Part shown: positions 1 through 5,360 of the stretch, piece by piece
How positions within the stretch are numbered: position 1 is the stretch's first letter
Layout: every line of letters starts with the position of its first letter
DNA from: Paracoccaceae bacterium
GTDB lineage: Bacteria; Pseudomonadota; Alphaproteobacteria; Rhodobacterales; Rhodobacteraceae
Direction of reading: 5' to 3'
DNA length: 5,360 nucleotides
NCBI GenBank assembly: GCA_020832725.1
Contig: JAFIEC010000202.1
Coordinates: 1-5,360 of the forward strand
Program-made: the position numbers and the translations under genes
The notes under the pieces: model-generated
Databases searched by the model: none
Seen by the model: only the letters and a program-made list of their open reading frames with translations
What the model was told of the DNA's origin: nothing

Positions 1-394
1 CGGCAAGTGTCCACAAAACCCCACTGTAATCCGCAGCGTGGCATTCGACATAATAGCGCGCCAGCGTGGTCTTGCCGATCCCCCCTTGCCCCGCCAGCAC
101 CGCGCCGGAATTGACCAGCGCCACGTTGTGGCCCGGCGCGGCCTGCAGCCGGGCGCGGATATCGGCCACCTCATCCTCGCGGCCAAAGACGGTGACGGGA
201 TCTGGCAGGCCGATGAGGTGGGTGGTTTCGGGTGCGGCTGGGGCCTCGGGCTCCTGTAAACGCGGGGCAAAGAACCAGCGCCCGGTCCGCCAAAGCCAAG
301 CAAGAATTCCGCCTCCGACGACGATAACGAACATCAGGACAGTAACGATGTTCGCCCAAAGGCCCCAGTCTGTGAATTCAGACACCAATTCCAT
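1..394 (-). CDS. Membrane-anchored STAND/NB-ARC-like P-loop NTPase, 5' part only (C-terminus beyond left edge)
   Basis: Reading the minus strand from the ATG at 394-392 gives 131 codons without a stop up to the window edge, so the gene is partial. An in-frame TAA at 424-422 limits the start; GTG codons at 397-395 and 406-404 are alternatives. Residues about 12-35 form one hydrophobic segment. The following RTGRW and the neutral-to-acidic N-terminus suggest that the rest lies in the cytoplasm. A proline/alanine-rich linker (about 47-57) leads to VFGREDEV (69-76), which resembles the segment just before NB-ARC/STAND nucleotide-binding domains. A Walker A motif, GQGGIGKT (102-109, bases 68-91), follows, then LARYY and GVLWTLA, matching the usual P-loop helix and second strand. 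STAND proteins are ATP-driven switches that usually carry C-terminal repeats such as TPR; those would lie outside the window. The first 100 coding bases are lower in GC than the operon. The NTPase call is firm; the family and any defence or regulatory role are inference. Confidence 0.82.
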   Translation of the reverse strand, partial: MELVSEFTDWGLWANIVTVLMFVIVVGGGILAWLWRTGRWFFAPRLQEPEAPAAPETTHLIGLPDPVTVFGREDEVADIRARLQAAPGHNVALVNSGAVLAGQGGIGKTTLARYYVECHAADYSGVLWTLA

Positions 395-455
395 CACACG
401 CCCCACACCGCCGCGCCCAGCTTAGCCGGCGGGGCGCGCCCGGCAAGCGTGGTGG
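395..455. other. Intergenic gap between the dehydrogenase gene and the NTPase gene
   Basis: These 61 bases separate the dehydrogenase stop (458-456) from the NTPase start. The gap is extremely GC-rich. It holds a short inverted repeat, GCCGG at 425-429 against CCGGC at 440-444 with a 10-base loop, and a GGCGCGCC palindrome lies within it. No T-run follows on either strand, so it is not a convincing intrinsic terminator. No strong Shine-Dalgarno is seen before the NTPase ATG, only a G-rich stretch (GTGGGG) about 5 bases upstream. The operon and the NTPase gene may be separate transcription units, but the sequence does not settle this. Confidence 0.4.
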
Positions 456-1910
456 TCAGCCGTGCAGTGCCGCCACGGTCTTCAGCACCGAAAAGCCGTA
501 CAGCGCCTCAAAGCCCTTTTCCCGGCCATGGCCGGACTTGCCGATTCCGCCGAAGGGCAGCTCCACCCCGCCGCCGGCACCGTAATTGTTGAGAAAGACC
601 TGCCCGGCCCGAAGCTTGCGGGCCAGCCGCATCTGCCGCGCGCCGTCGCGGCTCCAGACCCCGGCGACCAGTCCGAAATCGGTGCCGTTGGCGATGGCGA
701 TGGCCTCGGCCTCGTCCTCGAAGGGGATGATCGTCTGGACCGGGCCAAAGATCTCCTCGCGGGCGAGGGGATGGCCCGGGGGGACGGCGGCAAAGAGATG
801 CGGGGCCACGTAATGCCCGCCCCCTGGCGCGTTGGCCACGACCTCGCCGCAGGCTGCCAGTTCCAGATCGGCACCGCGCGACAGGTATCCCTCGACCCGG
901 GCCTTCTGCGCCCCCGAGATGAGCGGGCCAAGGTCCAGATCGGCATCGGCCGGGCCGGTGCGCAGGGCGGCATAGCGCGCGGCCATGCGCTCGGTCACCT
1001 CGTCCAGCACGTCGCGCTGCACCAGGATGCGCGAGGCGGCGGAACAGGTCTGGCCTGCGTTCTGGATGCCCGCGTTGACCAGAAAGGGCAGGGCCGCGTC
1101 CAGATCGGCATCGCCAAAGACAAGCTGCGGCGACTTGCCGCCCAGCTCCAGCGTCACCGGCACCACGTTGCGCGCCGCCGCCGCCTGGATGGCCGCCCCC
1201 ACAGGTACCGAGCCCGTGAACGAGATGTGGTGCACGCCCGGATGTCCCGCCAGTGCCGCCCCCGCCTCCTCGCCGAGGCCCGGCACCACGTTCAGCGCAC
1301 CGGCGGGCAGGCCCGCCTCCTCGGCCAGCCGGGCAAAGGCCAGCGCCGTGAGGCAGGCCTCCTCGGCGGGCTTGAGCACGCAGGCATTGCCCATGGCCAG
1401 CGCCGCCCCCACCGAGCGGCCGATGATCTGCATGGGATAATTCCAGGGGATGATATGGCCCGTCACCCCATGCGGCTCGCGCAGGGTATAGACGGTGTAG
1501 CCGGGCAGATAGGCATTGGGCTCTCCCATGATCTTGTCGGCGGCACCGCCGTAGAATTCCAGATAGCGGGCAAGTGCCCGCGCATCGGCCCGCGCCTGGG
1601 AAAGCGGCTTGCCCACATCCATCGCCTCGAGCGTGGCAAGATGCTCGATGTTCTGCTCGACCAGTCGGCCCAGCCGCGACAGCAGCCGTCCCCGCTCGGC
1701 CGCCGCAAGTGCGCCCCAGGGACCGCGCAGCGCCGCCCCTGCGGCTTCCACCGCCGCATCGATATCGGCGGCGGTGCCCCGTGCGATCTCTCCGATCACG
1801 GCCCCGCGCGACGGGTCCTCCAGCGACAGGCGTCCGCCGCCCTCTGGCGCGCGCCACGTGCCCCCCACAAGGATTTCTGCGGGATCGAACCCGAAGGTGT
1901 CAGCGTTCAT
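456..1910 (-). CDS. NAD(P)-dependent aldehyde dehydrogenase (ALDH superfamily), 484 aa
   Basis: This is a full-length cytosolic aldehyde dehydrogenase that should oxidise an aldehyde to its carboxylic acid with NAD(P)+. The length is typical of the betaine-aldehyde/aminoaldehyde/broad-specificity ALDH group (about 480-500 aa). All key elements are visible: the oxyanion Asn157 in IIPWNYP (153-159), the cofactor-binding Lys180 in LKPAEE, the Rossmann turn FTGS (231-234), the general base Glu255 in LELGGKSP, the nucleophile Cys289 in GQTCSA, the cofactor-ribose Glu in EEIFGP (385-390) and the C-terminal PFGGIGKSGHGRE (452-464). The ATG at 1910-1908 lies inside the end of the ATPase gene (11-base overlap) and has AGGAG 9 bases upstream, which supports this start and suggests coupled translation. 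The substrate cannot be read from the sequence. Its position suggests that it acts on an aldehyde made from the compound imported by the transporter, possibly an amino- or aryl-aldehyde; this is inference. The enzyme class is secure. Confidence 0.95.
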   Translation of the reverse strand: MNADTFGFDPAEILVGGTWRAPEGGGRLSLEDPSRGAVIGEIARGTAADIDAAVEAAGAALRGPWGALAAAERGRLLSRLGRLVEQNIEHLATLEAMDVGKPLSQARADARALARYLEFYGGAADKIMGEPNAYLPGYTVYTLREPHGVTGHIIPWNYPMQIIGRSVGAALAMGNACVLKPAEEACLTALAFARLAEEAGLPAGALNVVPGLGEEAGAALAGHPGVHHISFTGSVPVGAAIQAAAARNVVPVTLELGGKSPQLVFGDADLDAALPFLVNAGIQNAGQTCSAASRILVQRDVLDEVTERMAARYAALRTGPADADLDLGPLISGAQKARVEGYLSRGADLELAACGEVVANAPGGGHYVAPHLFAAVPPGHPLAREEIFGPVQTIIPFEDEAEAIAIANGTDFGLVAGVWSRDGARQMRLARKLRAGQVFLNNYGAGGGVELPFGGIGKSGHGREKGFEALYGFSVLKTVAALHG

Positions 1911-3510
1911 GTGCCCTTGCTCCTGTCCAGCCCTGCGGTATGCGCGGTGTCGCGGCGACCAGCTGGCGGGTATAGGGATGTTCCGGCGCGTCGAAAACCC
2001 GTGCCGTCGGTCCCTCTTCCACGATCCGGCCCGATTGCATCACCAGAACCCGGTCGGTGATCGCGCGCACCACGGACAGGTCGTGGCTGATGAACAGGTA
2101 GGACAGGCCGAAGCGGCCCTGCAGATCGGCCAGAAGGTCGAGGATCTGCGCCCGGATCGAGACATCCAGCGCCGAGACGGCCTCGTCCAGCAGGATCAGG
2201 TCGGGACGCAGCACAAGAGCGCGGGCTATGGCGATGCGCTGGCGCTGGCCGCCCGAGAATTCATGCGGATATTTCGACATGTCGGCGGCGGTCAGCCCCA
2301 CCGCGTCCAGCGCCTCGGCGACCCGTGTCCGGGCCTTGTCGCGCGGGATCGGGGTCTCCGACAGGTGAAACGGCTCCGCCACCAGGTCGGCCACCCGCCA
2401 GCGGGGGTTGAAGCTGCCGTAGGGGTCCTGAAAGACCACCTGCATCCGTCGCCGCAGGGCGGCAGGCATGGCGCGGCCTGCCTCGATGCGCTTGCCACCC
2501 AGGCGGATATCGCCACCCTGCATCGCCTCCAGCCCGAGGATCGCCCGGGTCAGCGTTGACTTGCCACAGCCTGATTCCCCGACAAGGCCCAGCGACTCGC
2601 CCCGGTGCAGGGTGAAGGAGACCCCGTCCACCGCCCGGAAGCGCCCGACCGGGCCGAACAGCCGCTCCCGGGGGAGGCGGTATTCGCGCACCACATCGCG
2701 CAGCTCCAGCAGCGGCTCGGGCGCGGCACGGGCCGTGCGCGCGGGGACATGATCGGAGGCGGCGAAGAGCTTGCGCGTATAGGGGTGATGCATCCCGCGA
2801 AAGAGGTCTTCGGTCGGGCCCTGCTCCACCACGCGGCCGCGCTCCATCACCGCGACATGATCGGCCAGCCCCGCCACCACTGCCAGATCGTGGGTGATGA
2901 GCATGAGTGCCATGCCCTCTTCCTCCACCAACCCGCGCAGCAGGTCGAGGATCTGGGCCTGTGTGGTGACATCGAGCGCGGTGGTCGGCTCGTCCGCGAT
3001 CAGCAGGGCGGGCCGCAGGGCCACTGCCATGGCGATGCACACCCGCTGACGCTGACCGCCCGACAATTCGTGCGGATAGCGCTCCAGCGGAAAGCGCGCG
3101 GCCGACAGGCCCACCCGGTCAAGCCGGTCGCGCGCCATGCGCAGCGCCTCCGTTCGGGTGGCCGCGCCATGCACGACAAGGGTTTCAGCCACCTGATCGC
3201 CGATGGTCTGCACAGGGTTGAGTGCCGTCATCGGCTCCTGGAAGATCATGCCGATCTCGCGCCCGCGCACCCCGCACAGCGCCCGCTCGTCGAGGCCCAG
3301 AAGGTCACGCCCCGAGAGTGCGATCCGCCCGCGCGCCCGCGCGCCGTCGGGCAGAAGGCCCATCACCGAGAACGCGGTCATCGACTTGCCCGAGCCGCTT
3401 TCGCCCACCACGCCGAAGACCTCTCCGGGGGCGAGCTGCATCGAGACATCGTGCAGGATGGGCAGGCCGTGGATGTCCAGCGACAGCCCCTCGATCGACA
3501 GCAGGCTCAT
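1900..3510 (-). CDS. Dipeptide/oligopeptide-type ABC transporter, fused double ATPase, 536 aa
   Basis: This cytoplasmic protein drives the transporter by ATP hydrolysis and joins the DppD-like and DppF-like subunits in one chain, as in YejF or GsiA. Domain 1 shows Walker A GESGSGKS (36-43), Q-loop Gln91, signature LSGGQ (149-153), Walker B LLIADE (169-174) and switch His207. Domain 2 shows GESGCGKST (311-319), Gln361, FSGGQ (418-422), LILLDE (438-443) and His476. Both domains end with the peptide-transporter HPYTR motif (242-246 and 511-515). Both nucleotide sites look catalytically complete. The length is close to YejF (about 530 aa) and shorter than GsiA (about 620 aa). The cysteine-rich tail that follows HPYT in OppD/DppD-type subunits is absent after both domains. 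The start overlaps the upstream permease stop as ATGA, with GAGG 8 bases upstream. The fusion and family are certain; the transported substrate is not known. Confidence 0.96.
   Translation of the reverse strand: MSLLSIEGLSLDIHGLPILHDVSMQLAPGEVFGVVGESGSGKSMTAFSVMGLLPDGARARGRIALSGRDLLGLDERALCGVRGREIGMIFQEPMTALNPVQTIGDQVAETLVVHGAATRTEALRMARDRLDRVGLSAARFPLERYPHELSGGQRQRVCIAMAVALRPALLIADEPTTALDVTTQAQILDLLRGLVEEEGMALMLITHDLAVVAGLADHVAVMERGRVVEQGPTEDLFRGMHHPYTRKLFAASDHVPARTARAAPEPLLELRDVVREYRLPRERLFGPVGRFRAVDGVSFTLHRGESLGLVGESGCGKSTLTRAILGLEAMQGGDIRLGGKRIEAGRAMPAALRRRMQVVFQDPYGSFNPRWRVADLVAEPFHLSETPIPRDKARTRVAEALDAVGLTAADMSKYPHEFSGGQRQRIAIARALVLRPDLILLDEAVSALDVSIRAQILDLLADLQGRFGLSYLFISHDLSVVRAITDRVLVMQSGRIVEEGPTARVFDAPEHPYTRQLVAATPRIPQGWTGARAHER
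1920..1924 (-). promoter_or_regulatory. Shine-Dalgarno (AGGAG) of the aldehyde dehydrogenase gene
   Basis: On the minus strand AGGAG ends 9 bases before the ATG at 1910. It lies within the last codons of the ATPase gene (Thr-Gly-Ala near its C-terminus). It is the strongest ribosome-binding sequence in the window and decides the dehydrogenase start. Confidence 0.75.
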
Positions 3511-4325
3511 CGTGCGCGCCTCAGCCTTGGGTCGAGAAGGTCGCGCAGGCCATCCCCCATGAGGTTGAGCCCCAGCACCGTAAGCACGATGGCGATGCCG
3601 GGAAACAGCGCCACATGGGGGGCCAGTGCCACCATCGTCTGGCTTTCGGCCAGCATCCGCCCCCAGGACGGGATGGGCGGCTGGGCCCCCAGGCCGACAT
3701 AGGACAGGCCCGCTTCGGCAAGGATGCCGAGGCTGAACTGGATCGTGCCCTGCACGATCAGCAGGTTGGCGATATTGGGCAGGATATGTTCGGCCGAGAT
3801 GCGGACCCGTCCCTTGCCCGCCACCCGCGCGGCCATGATGTAGTCCAGCGTCCAGAGCGACAGCGCGGCCCCCCGGGTGACGCGGGCAAAGACCGGCGTG
3901 TTGAAGATGCCGATGGCGATGATGGCGTTGATCGCCGAGGGGCCGAAGACCGCCGTGATCAGGATGGCGATGACCAGTGCCGGAAAGGCAAAGACCAGAT
4001 CGTTGCCCCGCATGATCAGCTCGTCCACCAGGCCGCCGCGTGTGGCCGCCGCGACAAGCCCCAGCGGCACGCCCAGAACCACGCCCATGCCCACCGCGAT
4101 CACCGCCACCGCAATGGAGGTGCGGGCACCCACCATGATCATCGACACGATGTCGCGGCCCAGGTGATCGGTGCCCAGCCAGTGCAGGGCCGAGGGCGGC
4201 TGCAGCCGCGCGCTGACCGTCACCGTGTCGGTGGGGAAGGGGGTCCAGACCAGCGACAGGCCCGCCGCCACCACGAAGATCGCGGCCAGCAACCCGCCGA
4301 TGACAAGGGTGAGGGGCAGCCGCAT
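3507..4325 (-). CDS. ABC transporter permease, DppC/OppC type, 272 aa
   Basis: This is one of the two inner-membrane channel subunits of a peptide/nickel/opine-family importer. An N-terminal hydrophobic segment (about 5-27) leads to the DppC-specific LGTDHLGRDIVS motif (50-61). About five further hydrophobic segments follow, near 66-94, 112-126, 130-146, 186-206 and 238-256. The cytoplasmic EAA loop that docks on the ATPase is at about 161-184 (DYIMAARVAGKGR...ILPN). The SYVGLGAQPPIPSWGRML stretch (208-225) and the C-terminal MGDGLRDLLDPRLR (256-269) are hallmarks of this subunit. The start ATG shares one base with the stop of the upstream permease (TGATG) and has GAGG 8 bases upstream. The C-terminus overlaps the ATPase start by 4 bases. 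The length is close to the usual DppC (about 280-300 aa), with a short cytoplasmic N-terminus. The family call is secure; the ligand is unknown. Confidence 0.95.
   Translation of the reverse strand: MRLPLTLVIGGLLAAIFVVAAGLSLVWTPFPTDTVTVSARLQPPSALHWLGTDHLGRDIVSMIMVGARTSIAVAVIAVGMGVVLGVPLGLVAAATRGGLVDELIMRGNDLVFAFPALVIAILITAVFGPSAINAIIAIGIFNTPVFARVTRGAALSLWTLDYIMAARVAGKGRVRISAEHILPNIANLLIVQGTIQFSLGILAEAGLSYVGLGAQPPIPSWGRMLAESQTMVALAPHVALFPGIAIVLTVLGLNLMGDGLRDLLDPRLRRAR
3519..3522 (-). promoter_or_regulatory. Shine-Dalgarno (GAGG) of the fused ATPase gene
   Basis: GAGG lies 8 bases before the ATG at 3510-3508. It is formed by the Leu-Arg codons CTG AGG of the DPRLRR tail of the upstream permease. 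With the ATGA stop/start overlap it supports translational coupling. Confidence 0.65.
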
Positions 4326-5269
4326 CAGCGCCGCCTCAGCCGCGGGTCCACCGCAGCATAGGCGAGGTCCACAAGGAAGGTCACCATGATCACCGCAAAG
4401 ACCAGCAGCATCACGACCGATTCCACCACGATCAGGTCACGCTGGGTGATGCCCTGAAAGATCAGCCGCCCCAGCCCGGGCAGGAAGAAGACGTTCTCGA
4501 TGATGATCGCCCCCGCGAGCAGGAACGAGAATTGCAGCCCGATGATGGTCAGCACCGGGATCATCGCATTGCGCAGCGCGTGCCGGAACACCGCCTGCCC
4601 GCGGCCCAGCCCCTTGGCGCGGGCGGTGCGGATGTAATCCTGCGACAGCGTCTCGAGGACGGCCGAGCGCATCACCCGAGCAAGGATCGAGGCCTGCGGC
4701 AGCGCCAGCGCCACCGCCGGCAGCGTCAGCGCCTTGACCGAGATCCAGAACCCCTTGTCCCAGCCCGGAAAGCCGCCCGCCGAGAACCAGCGCAGGTTGA
4801 TGGCAAAGACCAGCACCAGCAGGATCGCGAACCAGAAATTGGGAATGGCGATGCCCAGCTGGGTGGTGCCCATGATCCCGAGGTCGGCGGCCCCCCCGCG
4901 CCGGGCCGCCGCGATCAGCCCTGCGGGCAGGGCGATGACGATGGACAGGACCAGCGCATAGAACGCCAGCGGCAGAGAGACCTGAATCCGTGCCAGCACA
5001 AGGTCGGACACCGGCACCCGGTAGGTGTAGGAGATGCCGAAATCACCGACGAGCATGCCGCCCACCCATCGGAAATACCGGGTCAGCGGGTCCCCCTCCA
5101 GCCCCAGTTCCCGGCGCAGGGCGGCGACGTTGGCGGGATCGGCGTTCATGCCCAGCATGAAGGCCGCAGGGTCGCCCGGGGCAAGCTCGATCACCGAGAA
5201 GATCACCACGCTGGCCACGACAAGGCTGAGCGCGAGCGAGACGAAGCGAGAGGCGGCATAGGCCAGCAT
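4325..5269 (-). CDS. ABC transporter permease, DppB/OppB type, 314 aa
   Basis: This is the partner channel subunit of the DppC-type permease. The features are a first membrane helix (about 9-29), then APGDPAAF (30-37), the periplasmic region with GDPLTRYFRWVGGMLVGDFGIS-like sequence (about 59-80) typical of DppB, and hydrophobic segments near 100-121, 135-158, 181-198, 236-257 and 282-304. The EAA loop is at about 211-240 (DYIRTARAKGLG...ALRNAMIPVL), followed by ENVFFLPGLGRLI (258-270) and the terminal DPRLRR. I chose the ATG at 5269-5267 because the protein then starts MLAYAASRF, as family members do. The frame stays open to the right edge, and a TTG at 5338-5336 would add 23 proline/alanine-rich residues that do not look like this family. 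No strong ribosome-binding site precedes the ATG (only CCGGACC nearby), so the exact start is less sure than the identity. It is the first transporter gene visible in the operon. Confidence 0.93.
   Translation of the reverse strand: MLAYAASRFVSLALSLVVASVVIFSVIELAPGDPAAFMLGMNADPANVAALRRELGLEGDPLTRYFRWVGGMLVGDFGISYTYRVPVSDLVLARIQVSLPLAFYALVLSIVIALPAGLIAAARRGGAADLGIMGTTQLGIAIPNFWFAILLVLVFAINLRWFSAGGFPGWDKGFWISVKALTLPAVALALPQASILARVMRSAVLETLSQDYIRTARAKGLGRGQAVFRHALRNAMIPVLTIIGLQFSFLLAGAIIIENVFFLPGLGRLIFQGITQRDLIVVESVVMLLVFAVIMVTFLVDLAYAAVDPRLRRR
4334..4337 (-). promoter_or_regulatory. Shine-Dalgarno (GAGG) of the DppC-type permease gene
   Basis: GAGG lies 8 bases before the ATG at 4325-4323. It is formed by the CTG AGG codons of the DPRLRR tail of the upstream permease. 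The arrangement and spacing are the same as at the next junction (3519-3522). Confidence 0.65.
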
Positions 5270-5360
5270 GGTCGGTCCGGTCGGAGGCAGGGCGCGGGTG
5301 GCGCGGGAAGGAATGGCGTGCAGGGCGGGCGCGTGCAAGGGCGGCAGCGGGCGGGCCCGA
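5270..5360. other. Upstream segment of the operon, no gene identified
   Basis: These 91 bases precede the first permease. They are very GC-rich and contain no stop codon in any minus-strand frame, so the 3' end of an upstream gene, for example the expected periplasmic binding protein, cannot be excluded. I see no clear promoter boxes. The only structure noted is the imperfect direct repeat described separately. Confidence 0.4.
5316..5344. repeat. Imperfect tandem direct repeat, two copies with 15-base period
   Basis: GCGTGCAGGGCGG (5316-5328) recurs as GCGTGCAAGGGCGG (5331-5344), differing by one inserted A. The copies are separated by two bases. It lies about 50-75 bases upstream of the chosen permease start. 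It could be a regulatory half-site pair or chance in GC-rich DNA; no regulator is visible in the window. Confidence 0.45.

Noticed and set aside
66..425. Open frame of 119 codons on the plus strand at the left end
   Set aside because: The opposite strand encodes the P-loop NTPase with a textbook Walker A motif; this frame shows only Pro/Ser/Thr-rich sequence.
425..444. Possible terminator hairpin after the dehydrogenase gene
   Set aside because: It has only a 5-base stem with a 10-base loop and no following T-run on either strand, so it could be chance in GC-rich sequence.
419..446. Promoter-like pair on the minus strand, TTGCCG (446-441) and TAAGCT (424-419), 16 bases apart, before the NTPase gene
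   Set aside because: The match to sigma-70 consensus is only about 4 of 6 and 3 of 6, and the gap is very GC-rich. This is too weak to call without transcript data.
508..1857. Open frame of 449 codons on the minus strand, out of frame inside the dehydrogenase gene
   Set aside because: The Arg/Gly-rich translation has no motif, and the frame is fully contained in a clear gene. It is a GC-driven shadow.
462..2060. Open frame of 532 codons on the plus strand opposite the dehydrogenase gene
   Set aside because: It is antisense to a gene with complete ALDH motifs. Its translation is low-complexity (Arg/Gly/Ala/His-rich) with no recognisable domain, as expected from stop-poor GC-rich DNA.
2605..3702. 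Open frame of 365 codons on the plus strand opposite the ATPase gene
   Set aside because: It is antisense to two intact ABC domains, has a His/Arg-rich composition and shows no domain.
3222..4361. Open frame of 379 codons on the plus strand opposite the permease genes
   Set aside because: The Arg/Pro/Asp/His-rich translation is the mirror of membrane-protein codons and has no family resemblance.
4325..5338. Longer form of the DppB-type permease starting at TTG (5338)
   Set aside because: The extra 23 residues are Pro/Ala-rich and atypical for the family, while the ATG at 5269 gives the normal N-terminus. It cannot be fully excluded.

Overview
The window is GC-rich DNA with four closely packed genes on the minus strand, plus the 5' end of a fifth minus-strand gene cut off by the left edge. 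Hand counts of single 100-base stretches in the operon gave 64% and 79% G+C. GC content, codon use and protein style suggest an alphaproteobacterium, most likely a Rhodobacterales-type organism. That assignment is inference, because no rRNA or marker gene is present.

Read in the direction of transcription (right to left), the window starts with about 90 bases with no gene that I can identify. Next come a DppB-type inner-membrane permease (4325-5269), a DppC-type permease (3507-4325), a fused ATPase carrying two ABC domains (1900-3510) and an NAD(P)-dependent aldehyde dehydrogenase (456-1910). The four genes overlap by 1, 4 and 11 bases, and each downstream gene has a Shine-Dalgarno-like sequence inside its predecessor. 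They look like one translationally coupled operon. The transporter belongs to the peptide/nickel/opine (Dpp/Opp) superfamily. Its periplasmic binding protein, which sets specificity, is not in the window and may lie beyond the right edge. The coupled dehydrogenase suggests that the imported compound is broken down through an aldehyde, but the sequence does not identify the substrate.

After a 61-base gap (395-455), a fifth gene begins at 394 and runs off the left edge. Its first 131 codons encode one membrane segment followed by the start of a STAND/NB-ARC-like NTPase domain with an intact P-loop. It lacks an in-window stop codon, and its first part is clearly lower in GC (51 of 100 bases at 301-400) than the operon. 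It is probably unrelated to the transporter and is the least ordinary item here. It could belong to a signalling or defence module further left, but that cannot be decided from this fragment.

Most of the window is a conventional uptake-and-catabolism operon. I found no tRNA, rRNA, CRISPR array, insertion sequence or riboswitch.
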